Origin: Mycolicibacterium rhodesiae
GTDB taxonomy: Bacteria > Actinomycetota > Actinomycetes > Mycobacteriales > Mycobacteriaceae
Reading direction: 5' to 3'
Length of the DNA: 64,000 bases
NCBI RefSeq assembly: GCF_002086695.1
Contig: NZ_MVIH01000022.1
Coordinates: 1 to 64,000 of the forward strand
Shown: positions 1 through 8,635 of the stretch, in pieces
How the letters are laid out: every line of letters starts with the position of its first letter
How positions within the stretch are numbered: the stretch's first letter is position 1
Program-made: the position numbers and the translations under genes
The notes under the pieces: generated by a model
Told to the model about the DNA's origin: nothing
The model's input: the letters and a program-made list of their open reading frames with translations, nothing else
Databases searched by the model: none

Positions 1-441
1 ACCCGGGAACTTCGCCTGCAACGCCGCCAAAATCTCGACCTGCTTGATCGAATCGATCCCGAGCTCAGCCTCCATCTCCATGCCCAACCCCAGCATGTCC
101 ACCGGATAACCCGTCTTCTCCGAAACAATCGACAGCACAACATCACCCGCAGCCAGACCAGCAGGCGCGGTCACAACGGCGACAGCCGGCGCGGCTGCCG
201 AGGCGGGCGCCGCAAACCCGGCCACCGCATCCACCACGTCCTGCAACGTCCGCAAACCCGACAGCTCCGACGCCGGAATCTCCGGGGCACCCGGGAACTT
301 CGCCTGCAACGCCGCCAAAATCTCGACCTGCTTGATCGAATCGATCCCGAGCTCAGCCTCCATCTCCATGCCCAACCCGAGCATGTCTACCGGGTAACCC
401 GTCTTCTCCGAAACAATGGACAGCACAACATCACCCGCAGC
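1..441 (-). repeat. Tandem, nearly identical ACP-coding modules (288-bp period)
   Basis: Bases 1-153 recur at 289-441 with only a few substitutions, an exact in-frame period of 96 codons. Both copies encode the ACP core with GIDSIKQ. Such near-identity at the DNA level points to recent duplication or ongoing homogenisation of the ACP array. The array may continue beyond base 1. Confidence 0.9.
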
Positions 442-3400
442 CGGACCCGCAACCGCAGGCGCAGCCACCGGCGTAGGCGCGGGCGCCGCGACCGGCGCAG
501 CAGCCACCGGAGCCGGTGCGGCCACTGGTGTCGCGACCACCACCGGTTCCACGACTGGAACCGGCGCCATCGGAGTGACGGCTACCGGCGGCGCGATCAC
601 CGGCGCAGCTACAACGGGAGCCGACATCTGCTGAGGTGCAACGCTCGGCACCGCACGCGGAGCCTGATCGACCACGACGGGATTGCCCACGATGTGGCTC
701 ATCATCTGGGTGGACATGTCCAGGAAGGCTTGATGACTTCGGGTCACCACGTCCATGTAGCGCTGGTGCTGCTCGGCGGTCTCCCGCTGAATGCTGTCGA
801 TGACGCTCCAGACATCGCCGGACAGCGGTGCTTCGATGACCTCTGCCTGCACTTCCACCTGCTGCTCAACGACCGGCACCTGCTGCTCAACGACCGGCGC
901 CTGCTGGACGACCGGCGCCGCTGCCTGCACGACTGGCGCCGGTACGGCGGCGACGGGTGCCTCCATCCGCTGAACAGACGGGGCCGGCGCGGCGGCGACG
1001 GCAGGCGTCACGGCAGCAGCAGCAGGAGCAGTACTGACCCGGGTGCGCTTCGCCTTGATCGCTACCTTGCCGTCGGCCGGCGGGTAGGGCTTGCCGAGGT
1101 TCGCTCCGCCCACCTTGACCGCATGCTTGGGCGCGGGAACGTATTTCAGCGGTTCCTCGTAGTGATCGAACAGGGCACCGAGATCGAGAGCCATACCGTC
1201 GGCAGCCAGGGCCGCCAGGCCGCGATGCCAGCCCCGCAGACCATCGGCCTTCGGGTCGTCGAGCGCCACCGCGAAGTGCGCCGAGTCACCCAGGATCTTC
1301 CCGACCAGCCCGGTCAGGACACGGCTCGGACCGACCTCGATGAAACGCGTGACCCCGTCGCGGGCCATGGCCTCGATCATCTCGCGGAACCGCACCACCT
1401 GCTGGACCTGATCGCCGAGCTGTACGACGACGTCCTCGCTATACACCTGCGCAGTGGCGTTGGCGTAGACCGGGAAGTTCGGCTGCCCGATCTTCAGGGT
1501 CTTGAGGTATGCGGTCAGGGGTGCGCTACTGGCCGCCACGATCTCCGAGTGGAATGCCGAGGCCACCGGAAGGCGCACGGCCGTCCAGCCTTTCGCCTTC
1601 GCCTCGGTCTGGGCCCAGGCGATATCGGTCTCATATCCGGCGAGCACCACCTGGGTGGGCGCGTTGTCGTTGGCGATGACCAGCGATCCCGACTCCGGCT
1701 GGGTGGCCAGCAGCGCGCGCACGTCATCGGCGGTCGCAGACACGGCCAGCATCGCGCCGTCCTTGCCCTGGCCCGCCTCGTTCATCAGCGTGCCTCGCAT
1801 GCGAGCCGTCTCGACCAGACTCTCGGTCGGCAGCACGCCGGCGGCCGCCAGCGCAGTGACCTCGCCGAAGCTGTGGCCGGCGGCGGCATCGGCGCTCACA
1901 CCGAGGAGGTCGAGCAGCGCGAGCTGCGCGAGGCTGGTTGCGGCGATGGCCGGTTGCGCGTTGGCCATCGCGGTGAGTTCCTTCTTCTGCGCGTCGGCTG
2001 CGGCGGCGTCGAACACCGGTTCCGGGAAGACGACCCCGGGCAGGTCGGCCAGATCGCCCTGGAGTCCATCCCAGATCGCGAGGGCTTCGGGGAAGGCGAG
2101 CGCGAGGTCTCCACCCATCCCGACGTATTGGCTGCCCTGCCCGGGGAACAGGAACGCCGTCTTGCCGTCGCGCGCCGGGCCGAGGCCGACCGCGATGTTG
2201 GCGTCTTTGAGCGTCGCGACGGTGCCGTCGGCCAGCGCGGTGCTCAACCGGTCGGCAACCGTGGCTAGCGATTCGGCGTCGGTAGCCACCAGACCCGCAC
2301 GCGCGTGCTGCGATGCGTCGAAGACCTCGGCGGCATCGAACGCGATGCGGGCGAGGCTTTCGCCGGAGCGGGCGGCCGCGGCGATATCGGAAGCCCGCTT
2401 CTGCAGCTCGGCCTCCGACGGCGCGCTGAGCACCACTAGCTCGCTGGGCAGGGTTCGCAGCCGCTTGGCGCGGTGCTCACCCTGATACTCCTCCAACGTC
2501 ACGTGGAAGTTGCTGCCGCCGAAGCCGAACGAACTGACCGACGCGCGCCGGGGCTGATCACCCTTACGCACCCAGGGCCGGGTCTGCGCGTTGACGTAGA
2601 ACGGCGAATCTTCGATCCCCATCGCTGGGTTGGGGCGATCGACCTTCAGCGTGCCGGGAAGCGTCGAATGCCGCAGCGCTAGAACGGCTTTGATGAGGCC
2701 GGCGGCGCCTGCCGCAGCTTTCGTGTGCCCGATTTGGGACTTCACCGATCCGATCGCGATACGAGCCGAATTGTCGGTGAACACCGACTTCAACCCTGCG
2801 AACTCGGCAACGTCTCCGGCTTTGGTGGCCGTGCCGTGTGCCTCGACGAGCTCGACCGTCGACGGGTCGTAGCCGGCGCGCTCGTAGGCGCGACGCAAGG
2901 CCTTGGCCTGTCCTTCGGAACGCGGCGCGTAAACGCTGGACGCCTTGCCATCCGAGGAAGAACCCAGGCCGCGGATCACCGCGTGGATCTGGTCGCCGTC
3001 ACGCTCCGCGTCGGCGAGCCGCTTGAGGGCCACCATGCCCACGCCCTCGCCGATGATGGTGCCGTCCGCGCCTGCGGAGAACGGCCGACAGTCACCGGTC
3101 GCGGAGAACGCCGGCGTCTTGGAGAAGCACATGTACATCATCACGTCGTTGAGCGCGTCGACACCGCCGGTCAGGACCACGTCAGACTCATGCAGATACA
3201 ACCGGTGCAGAGCCGACTGCAGCGCAGAAAGTGAACTCGCGCAAGCTGCGTCGGTCACGAAGTTGGCGCCGCCGAGGTTGAGGCGGTTGGCGACGCGACC
3301 GGCGATGACGTTGCCGAGCAGACCCGGGAAGGTGCTCTCCTGCCACGGCACGTAGTGATCGGCGATGTCCTGACAGATCTCGTCGGCTTCGCTCTCGGAC

Positions 3401-3873
3401 AACCCGTTCTCCAGCAGCGCTTTACGCCAGATCGGCCGCTGCATCCGGGAACCCATCTGAACCACGAGCTCGGTCGTCGAGGCGACTCCGAGTACCACGT
3501 CCACCCGATCCAGGTCGACTTCGGCTCCGCTGCGCTGCACCTCATCGAGCAGCTGCTTGGCCGCCACCAGAGCGAGGATCTGGCCGGTATCCGTCGACGG
3601 TAAAGCGTTGGGCGGCAAGCCGAACTTCACCGGATCGAAGTCGACCGGGTCGATGAACCCACCGCGCTTACAGTAGGTGCGGTCCGGTGTCTTCGGATCG
3701 GCGTCGTAGTAGTCCTCGATCAGCCAATGCGAGGGCGGGACATCGCCGATGGCGTCGCGTCCGGTGGTGATGGTGCGCCAGAAGCCGTCGAGCCCAGACT
3801 CACCCGGGTAGATCGCCGACATGGCGACCACCGCGATAGGAGTTGCAGTGGGCTGGTGCGTGTTGTCAGTCAA
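1..3873 (-). CDS. PfaA-like polyketide / polyunsaturated fatty acid-type synthase (KS-AT-ACP-ACP...), 3' end outside window
   Basis: The first 1291 codons of a large type I synthase. In order: a ketosynthase (about residues 10-460) with its active-site Cys near 211 in DAACASS and the histidine motifs VEAHGT and GHTKAA; an acyltransferase with GHSFGE (Ser near 667); a long Val/Ala/Pro/Gln-rich linker holding a 7-residue repeat (PVVEQQV; 21-nt DNA repeats at 857-898); then at least two ACPs with the phosphopantetheine motif GIDSIKQ near 1177 and 1273. The frame stays open to base 1. I chose a TTG start because an AAGGG ribosome site lies 5 nt upstream and the gene begins 8 nt after the PfaD-like gene. 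This domain order and a PfaD partner are typical of PfaA of the anaerobic PUFA synthases. No KR or DH can be seen, because they would lie outside. The product is unknown; an unusual polyunsaturated or polyketide lipid is an inference. Confidence 0.9.
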   Translation of the reverse strand, partial: MTDNTHQPTATPIAVVAMSAIYPGESGLDGFWRTITTGRDAIGDVPPSHWLIEDYYDADPKTPDRTYCKRGGFIDPVDFDPVKFGLPPNALPSTDTGQILALVAAKQLLDEVQRSGAEVDLDRVDVVLGVASTTELVVQMGSRMQRPIWRKALLENGLSESEADEICQDIADHYVPWQESTFPGLLGNVIAGRVANRLNLGGANFVTDAACASSLSALQSALHRLYLHESDVVLTGGVDALNDVMMYMCFSKTPAFSATGDCRPFSAGADGTIIGEGVGMVALKRLADAERDGDQIHAVIRGLGSSSDGKASSVYAPRSEGQAKALRRAYERAGYDPSTVELVEAHGTATKAGDVAEFAGLKSVFTDNSARIAIGSVKSQIGHTKAAAGAAGLIKAVLALRHSTLPGTLKVDRPNPAMGIEDSPFYVNAQTRPWVRKGDQPRRASVSSFGFGGSNFHVTLEEYQGEHRAKRLRTLPSELVVLSAPSEAELQKRASDIAAAARSGESLARIAFDAAEVFDASQHARAGLVATDAESLATVADRLSTALADGTVATLKDANIAVGLGPARDGKTAFLFPGQGSQYVGMGGDLALAFPEALAIWDGLQGDLADLPGVVFPEPVFDAAAADAQKKELTAMANAQPAIAATSLAQLALLDLLGVSADAAAGHSFGEVTALAAAGVLPTESLVETARMRGTLMNEAGQGKDGAMLAVSATADDVRALLATQPESGSLVIANDNAPTQVVLAGYETDIAWAQTEAKAKGWTAVRLPVASAFHSEIVAASSAPLTAYLKTLKIGQPNFPVYANATAQVYSEDVVVQLGDQVQQVVRFREMIEAMARDGVTRFIEVGPSRVLTGLVGKILGDSAHFAVALDDPKADGLRGWHRGLAALAADGMALDLGALFDHYEEPLKYVPAPKHAVKVGGANLGKPYPPADGKVAIKAKRTRVSTAPAAAAVTPAVAAAPAPSVQRMEAPVAAVPAPVVQAAAPVVQQAPVVEQQVPVVEQQVEVQAEVIEAPLSGDVWSVIDSIQRETAEQHQRYMDVVTRSHQAFLDMSTQMMSHIVGNPVVVDQAPRAVPSVAPQQMSAPVVAAPVIAPPVAVTPMAPVPVVEPVVVATPVAAPAPVAAAPVAAPAPTPVAAPAVAGPAAGDVVLSIVSEKTGYPVDMLGLGMEMEAELGIDSIKQVEILAALQAKFPGAPEIPASELSGLRTLQDVVDAVAGFAAPASAAAPAVAVVTAPAGLAAGDVVLSIVSEKTGYPVDMLGLGMEMEAELGIDSIKQVEILAALQAKFPG

Positions 3874-3881
3874 GATAACCC

Positions 3882-5492
3882 TTATCCGAGAGGACGTGGA
3901 CGGAAATCGAAGGAGGCAGCGGGCATTGCGACGCCGGCTGCACGTAACTGGCCGGCACGGGTCACAGTCGCAGCTCCCTCGAGCAGGTTGAGCGCGATCT
4001 GGCGGACCGTGCGCGCTTCCACTGGCTCGAGGAAACTCCCCCGAACCCATTGGTTGAAGGCCCCCATCGCGGGCCCGCACCAGATCTGGTAATCGCCGCG
4101 GCGGGCGGTGTTTCCGTCGCGCGCCCACTGCGAACCCGTGAAGAGATACCACCGGAACACCAGCGCCATGCGATGTTTCGGATCCGCCGCCGCACGTTCC
4201 ACCTGCCGCGGGTCACTGCTGGCGAAGAACGCCTCGGTGTCCGCCCAGATGTCGGCGACGCTGCGGCCGAGGACCGTCTTCTCGAGATTCGCGAGCTCCT
4301 CGGCCGGCGCTTCCTCGAGAGAGGAGTAACGACGGTAGAAGTCGGCCAGCCGGTGCCCGCGCTGAGCGAACATGGTGCCGCGCTTGAGGACCTGCACCGT
4401 CACGCCCATCTCGAACATGTCCGCGGCAGGCGCCATCGCCACGTCGGTCGATTCGGCCATCGCCAGCAGCGCTCGCGCATCCGGCGCGAGACCGCTTTCC
4501 ACCGCAGACTGGTTGACCGAACCGGTCAGCACATACGCGGCTCCGGCGGCGAAGGCGGCGGCGACCGCGGCCGGTGTCCCCAACCCGCCGGCGGCACCGA
4601 CCCGCGGCAGAACCGGATAGCGATAGGTGGACGCGATCTCGTCGCGCAGACTGATCAACTGAGGGAGAAGTACAGTCAGCGCGCGGTTGTCGGTGTGGCC
4701 GCCCGAATCCGCTTCGGCGGTGATGTCTTCCGCGATCGGGATGCCGGCGGCCAGCGCGGCCTCTTCCGCGGTGAGCCGACCCTCGGCGACCAGTGCGGTC
4801 AACATCGATTCCGGGGCGGGTGACAGGAACTGGCGGGCGACTTCGTCGCGGGACACCTTGGCGAAGATGTGCCCGGACCGCACGATCTGTCCGTGTGCGT
4901 CGCGGCGCAGACCCTTTGCCGCATAGAGGACGACGGCAGGTGTGAGACGCATGAACGCCGACGCGGAGACGTAGCGGACACCGAGTCGGTGGAACAAATC
5001 CACCGTGGCGAGTTCGACGCCGTCACTTTGGACGTTGTGGATCAGGTTGGCGCCCCATCCGCTGGCGTTCGGACCCAGCGCGGCCTGTATCTCGCGCAGG
5101 CCCGCTTCCACGGTGGCCAAATCCAAGCCTGCACTTCCGTAGAAGGCCATCACCCCGGCGCGCACACCCTCGACAGTCATCTGGGGCGTCGCGATACCGC
5201 GGGCCATCTCGCCGACGACATAGGGGAACCGCACACCGTGTGTCGCGGTGAAGCTACGGTCGCCGAGCCATTCGGGATAGATCGGCGGCAGGACCGCGAG
5301 GACGTCCTGGCGCATGAGGTCCGGCGTCAGCACTCCAGCGCCGTCCAGAACCACGGTGCGGGGTCCGTGGGCCGACGCCACGACTGCGACCGGCCTGCGG
5401 ATTGCGGCGAGCGCCTCGCTGACGTCCGACGCGTCGAGCAACGACGGAGCGGCGCCATTGGTCGGATGAGAGTTAGCCAACGTCGCCTGCAT
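3882..5492 (-). CDS. PfaD-like trans-acting enoyl reductase (2-nitropropane dioxygenase / NPD superfamily)
   Basis: 536 residues, the usual length of PfaD-family proteins. PfaD is an FMN-dependent, TIM-barrel enoyl reductase that works in trans on the PfaA-type synthase. Visible hallmarks are the N-terminal YPEWLGD region, the barrel with MAFYGSAGLDL and GWGANLIHN, the GGHTDNR segment and the FMN phosphate region RVGAAGGLGTP...YVLTGSVNQ. The C-terminal helical extension typical of PfaD (YQIWCGPAMGAFN, then TVRQIALNLLEGA) is complete. The start is the ATG encoding MQATLANS; an in-frame upstream extension lacks homology. It lies 8 nt before the synthase gene, so the two are almost certainly co-transcribed. 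The fit with the PfaA-like neighbour is strong; the lipid made is not known. Confidence 0.9.
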   Translation of the reverse strand: MQATLANSHPTNGAAPSLLDASDVSEALAAIRRPVAVVASAHGPRTVVLDGAGVLTPDLMRQDVLAVLPPIYPEWLGDRSFTATHGVRFPYVVGEMARGIATPQMTVEGVRAGVMAFYGSAGLDLATVEAGLREIQAALGPNASGWGANLIHNVQSDGVELATVDLFHRLGVRYVSASAFMRLTPAVVLYAAKGLRRDAHGQIVRSGHIFAKVSRDEVARQFLSPAPESMLTALVAEGRLTAEEAALAAGIPIAEDITAEADSGGHTDNRALTVLLPQLISLRDEIASTYRYPVLPRVGAAGGLGTPAAVAAAFAAGAAYVLTGSVNQSAVESGLAPDARALLAMAESTDVAMAPAADMFEMGVTVQVLKRGTMFAQRGHRLADFYRRYSSLEEAPAEELANLEKTVLGRSVADIWADTEAFFASSDPRQVERAAADPKHRMALVFRWYLFTGSQWARDGNTARRGDYQIWCGPAMGAFNQWVRGSFLEPVEARTVRQIALNLLEGAATVTRAGQLRAAGVAMPAASFDFRPRPLG

Positions 5493-5831
5493 GAGGTGCG
5501 ACTCTAGCTTTACGCGCGCGACAAATCTTGGTTTTAGAACACGTTCATGCGCCCAGCGCCCTACCCGGCGGTAACTCTGAGATGACCCTACGCCGCCGCT
5601 CGCCGACACCGTTGCCGAAATGACATGTCGCTGGCGCTTTTATCACCAGTTCTACGAATTCCGTTGTCGCGGGTGCAGCAAAACAGGTCGTGAGCGAATT
5701 CTCAGGAATCAATACCGCCCTGAACGGGGCCGTCCTGACGAACCGCAAACGCCATAACCACGTTTACGGTGTGCGGTTGGGCTCCCCGGCGCAACGGTCC
5801 CGGCCGGCCCGGAATCCGGCCGAACGCGGAG
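5493..5831. other. Non-coding interval upstream of the PfaD/PfaA-like operon
   Basis: About 340 bases between the PfaD-like start and the stop of the haemophore-like gene. It must hold the promoter of the synthase operon. A 67-codon reading frame on the minus strand (5545-5748) has no recognisable features and no convincing ribosome site. I see no RNA gene or strong terminator hairpin here. Confidence 0.5.
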
Positions 5832-6191
5832 TCAGTAATTCATGCAGGTGTTCGCGACCTGCGTAATCTGTGGGCCGATCTGCGCGAAGATGAGCGCATT
5901 CAACTGTGGGTTTACTGCTTGCTGCTGCGCCAGCGCCTGCTGGCGTTGGTCGGTCGACATGGCGAGGAACTGCTGAATATTAGCCTGCATATCGGGCCGC
6001 CCGTTGAGCTGTTTACCTAGGGCCGGCGCCTCCGCATTCAAGGCGGCCGTCACCTGCGCGTAGGTGCACGACGTGTTAGCCAGCGCATCCATGATCGGAT
6101 CCGCCGAGGCGGGCGTCGCCGGCGCGAACGGAAATAGTGCGATCAGACTTCCAACAACGACGACTCGTCGTAAGCATCGCGCTGAGTTCAT
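5832..6191 (-). CDS. Secreted haemophore-like protein (Rv0203/Rv1174c family)
   Basis: 119 residues beginning MNSARCLRR, with a basic N-terminus, a hydrophobic segment and cleavage probably after PASA. The mature part (about 90 residues) has two cysteines (TSCTYAQ near the start, NTCMNY at the end) that could form a disulfide. It also has the helical pattern ALNAEAPALGKQL...FLAMSTDQRQQ...IGPQITQVA seen in mycobacterial haemophore-related proteins. Family members are small exported proteins, and Rv0203 binds haem. Haem binding by this one is unproven. Monocistronic. An upstream in-frame ATG would add 20 residues without a signal-like pattern, so the start at 6191 is preferred. Confidence 0.8.
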   Translation of the reverse strand: MNSARCLRRVVVVGSLIALFPFAPATPASADPIMDALANTSCTYAQVTAALNAEAPALGKQLNGRPDMQANIQQFLAMSTDQRQQALAQQQAVNPQLNALIFAQIGPQITQVANTCMNY

Positions 6192-6302
6192 GGACGAGTG
6201 CCCTTCTATTTGCCACAACTGCAAGATCTTGAGAAGCCGCCAGTTAATCACGGTGCTCTTGCGCGGTGCGGAAAACGCCTCAACTCACAGGCGGTGGCAG
6301 GC

Positions 6303-7166
6303 TCACAGCCCCGATTTCTGGTCGTCCCGGTGCGTCCGCTGCAGTTCCCGCTCGGCATCCTCGAGCGCCTGACGAGCCAGGCGCAGCCGCTCGAGCAGGT
6401 CGTCGCTCTCGTGCTTCCTGCGGTCGGCCGCCCGCGCCTCTTCCATCGAGTTCAGCACGATGCCGATGAACAGGTTGAACACCAAGAAGCTGAGGATGAC
6501 CGTGTAGCTGATGAAGAACAGCACCGACCACGGCGACACCTTCAGTCCCATGTCCACGTTCTCGGGCAGGTTCTCCAGCGTCAGCATCACGTACATCGTC
6601 ATCATTCCGCGGCCGACGTTTCCGAAGTGCTCAGGAGCGTAGTTGCCGAAGAACACCCAGCCGAGCATCCCGTAGATATAGATGAGCAGCGCGGTGGCGG
6701 CCGCGAGCGACGCGACGCCGGGGATGCTCCGTGCGATTGCGCCCATGACCACGTGCAGGTCAGGCAGGAACCGGATGATGCGCACGATCCGTGCCAGCCG
6801 CACGAGCCGCAGGAGCATGGCCGTTGTCCGCAGGCCCGGGATGAAGGACGCCGCGATCACGATGAAGTCGAAGATGTTCCACGGGGTCTTGGTGAACTCG
6901 CGGACGTTCCATCCGGCCGCCGTCAGCCGGATCAGCAACTCGACGACATAGATGGCGAGGATGATGTTGTAGCCCACGTCGAAGGCGTGGTCGAGTCCGC
7001 CCGACACCGAAGGGAAGGTCTCCGCCCCCAGCATCGCGGCGTTGATCAAAATGACGATCACGATCAGGGTCTCGAAGACCGGATTGCCGACCAGCTTTCG
7101 GCACAGTGATACGGCAGTCGGCACGGGCTCGGGTTTCAGCGGTTCGGGCGGCGTGTTGTGTTGCAC
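6303..7166 (-). CDS. Voltage-gated cation channel of the bacterial NaV (NaChBac) type
   Basis: About 287 residues from a GTG start (VQHNTPPEP), the usual size of one-repeat BacNaV subunits, which assemble as tetramers. Six membrane segments can be followed. S4 carries arginines every third residue (LLRLVRLARIVRIIRF), the voltage sensor. The pore helix leads to a selectivity-filter region TLENLPEN, which keeps the T-L-E core but lacks the Trp of the common TLESW filter. S6 (FNLFIGIVLNSMEEA) runs into a charged C-terminal coiled coil (about 245-285), as in NaChBac. Ion selectivity cannot be assigned from this filter. It is transcribed divergently from the amine oxidase gene. Confidence 0.85.
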   Translation of the reverse strand: MQHNTPPEPLKPEPVPTAVSLCRKLVGNPVFETLIVIVILINAAMLGAETFPSVSGGLDHAFDVGYNIILAIYVVELLIRLTAAGWNVREFTKTPWNIFDFIVIAASFIPGLRTTAMLLRLVRLARIVRIIRFLPDLHVVMGAIARSIPGVASLAAATALLIYIYGMLGWVFFGNYAPEHFGNVGRGMMTMYVMLTLENLPENVDMGLKVSPWSVLFFISYTVILSFLVFNLFIGIVLNSMEEARAADRRKHESDDLLERLRLARQALEDAERELQRTHRDDQKSGL

Positions 7167-7268
7167 ATTCAGTGCATAGCAAAGGTCGGCAGCAACCGGC
7201 CGTCGACCCGCTGGGCGACATCGGTCAATCCGGCGTGACCGCCGGACACAGCGTCTAGCCTCACCGCC

Positions 7269-8591
7269 ATGCGTGGGGTCGGGCGCCGCGGGTTCCTGTT
7301 CGGCTTCGGCGCGCTCGCGGCCGCCCCACTGTTGCCGGGGTGCGGCGGCACGACCGACAAGGATCGCGATCATGTCGTGGTCGTCGGCGCCGGATTCTCC
7401 GGACTCGCGGCGGCGCGGAAGCTCGCCGATGCCGGTCTGCGAGTCACGGTGCTGGAGGCGCGGGACCGGATCGGCGGCCGCACACGGACCGACACCTCAC
7501 TCGGAGTGCCCATCGATATCGGTGCCTCGTGGATTCACGGCACCGAGAGCAATCCCCTCACCACGCTGGCCGCCGACGTCGGAGCCAAGACGGTACCGAC
7601 CGATTTCGAGGACTTCGTCCTGCTCGACGATCACCGGCTGGTCGACAAGAAGGCCGCGGCGGCGTCCGCCGAGGACTGGCGCCGGATCGCCCGCGAACTC
7701 GACGATCGCAGCGGGGACGCCTCGCCGGAGGAGTCGGTGGCCGACGGACTTGTCGGTATCGCGAACCTCGACGATCCGTTGGTCGCGTGGAACGTCACCT
7801 CCCGCATCGCGAGCGAGTACGCGGCCGACCCGGCTCAGATGTCATTGCGCTGGCTCGGCAGCGAAGAACAGTTCAAGGGTCCTGACGTCATCCTCCCCGG
7901 CGGCTATACCCAGTTGTCCCAGCGCGTCGCGAAGGGTCTCGACGTCCGGCTGGGCACTGAGGTGACCCGCATTGCGCACAGCAGCGATCAGGTCCGCATC
8001 GACACCGCACAGGGCACCGTCACCGCGGACCGGGTGATCGTCACCGTTCCGCTCGGAGTCCTCAAGGCCGGGACCATCGTCTTCGACCCGCCGCTGCCCG
8101 GGCCGAAGCAAGGCGCCATCGAGCGCCTCGGGTTCGGCTTGTTGAACAAGGTGGTCGTGGCTTTCGACGCGCCGTTCTGGCCGGAATCCACCCCGATGAT
8201 CGGCCTCGTCGGTGCCGACCAGCCGGTCACAGATCTGGTCAACGGGCTGGTCTTCGCAGGCACACCACTGCTGGTGGGGTTACGCGGCGGGCAGGCTGCC
8301 TGGTCGCGCGAATCGATGTCGGATTCCGATGCGGTGGCCGAACTCATCACCGCGATCGACGCTCCCAAGCCCACCGGGTCCATCGTGACGAAGTGGGGAA
8401 CTGATCGATTCGCCCGGGGCTCTTACAGTTTCATCGCCGTCGGGTCGAGCCCGGACGACATGCACGCTCTGGGCGAGCCCGTCGGCGAGCGGCTGATGTT
8501 CGCCGGCGAAGCCACCAATCCCGAGTGGTTCGGCACGGTCCACGGCGCGTACCTGAGCGGCTTGCGGGAAGCCGACCGCGTCCTCGCATAG
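7269..8591 (+). CDS. Exported flavin-dependent amine oxidase, Tat-type lipoprotein
   Basis: 440 residues. The N-terminus GRRGFLFGFGALAAAPLLPGC combines a twin-arginine motif with a lipobox (LPGC), so the enzyme is probably folded with FAD in the cytoplasm, exported by Tat and lipid-anchored. The FAD-binding Rossmann motif VVVVGAGFSGLAAA is followed by the amine-oxidase signature LEARDRIGGRTRT. The C-terminal FAD motif FAGEATNPEWFGTVHGAYLSG is complete. Family enzymes oxidise primary or polyamines, or related substrates, to aldehydes with H2O2 release; the substrate here is unknown. The next gene, an APC permease 44 nt downstream, might supply a related amine or amino acid, but this is only context. 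Confidence 0.88.
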   Translation: MRGVGRRGFLFGFGALAAAPLLPGCGGTTDKDRDHVVVVGAGFSGLAAARKLADAGLRVTVLEARDRIGGRTRTDTSLGVPIDIGASWIHGTESNPLTTLAADVGAKTVPTDFEDFVLLDDHRLVDKKAAAASAEDWRRIARELDDRSGDASPEESVADGLVGIANLDDPLVAWNVTSRIASEYAADPAQMSLRWLGSEEQFKGPDVILPGGYTQLSQRVAKGLDVRLGTEVTRIAHSSDQVRIDTAQGTVTADRVIVTVPLGVLKAGTIVFDPPLPGPKQGAIERLGFGLLNKVVVAFDAPFWPESTPMIGLVGADQPVTDLVNGLVFAGTPLLVGLRGGQAAWSRESMSDSDAVAELITAIDAPKPTGSIVTKWGTDRFARGSYSFIAVGSSPDDMHALGEPVGERLMFAGEATNPEWFGTVHGAYLSGLREADRVLA

Positions 8592-8635
8592 TTTGTCGGG
8601 ATTTTTTTACCGCCCCAGCGGCTATCCCCCACGCC

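Noticed and set aside
1..441. Possible CRISPR-like or other repeat array
   Set aside because: The 288-bp units are in-frame ACP domains with the DSIKQ motif, not short repeats with unique spacers.
694..2485. Long plus-strand open frames opposite the PfaA-like gene
   Set aside because: High-GC antisense shadows rich in Arg/Gly/His without domain logic; the minus-strand frame carries complete KS and AT motifs.
5545..5748. 67-codon minus-strand frame before the PfaD-like gene
   Set aside because: No ribosome site, no family resemblance and atypical composition; treated as promoter-region sequence.
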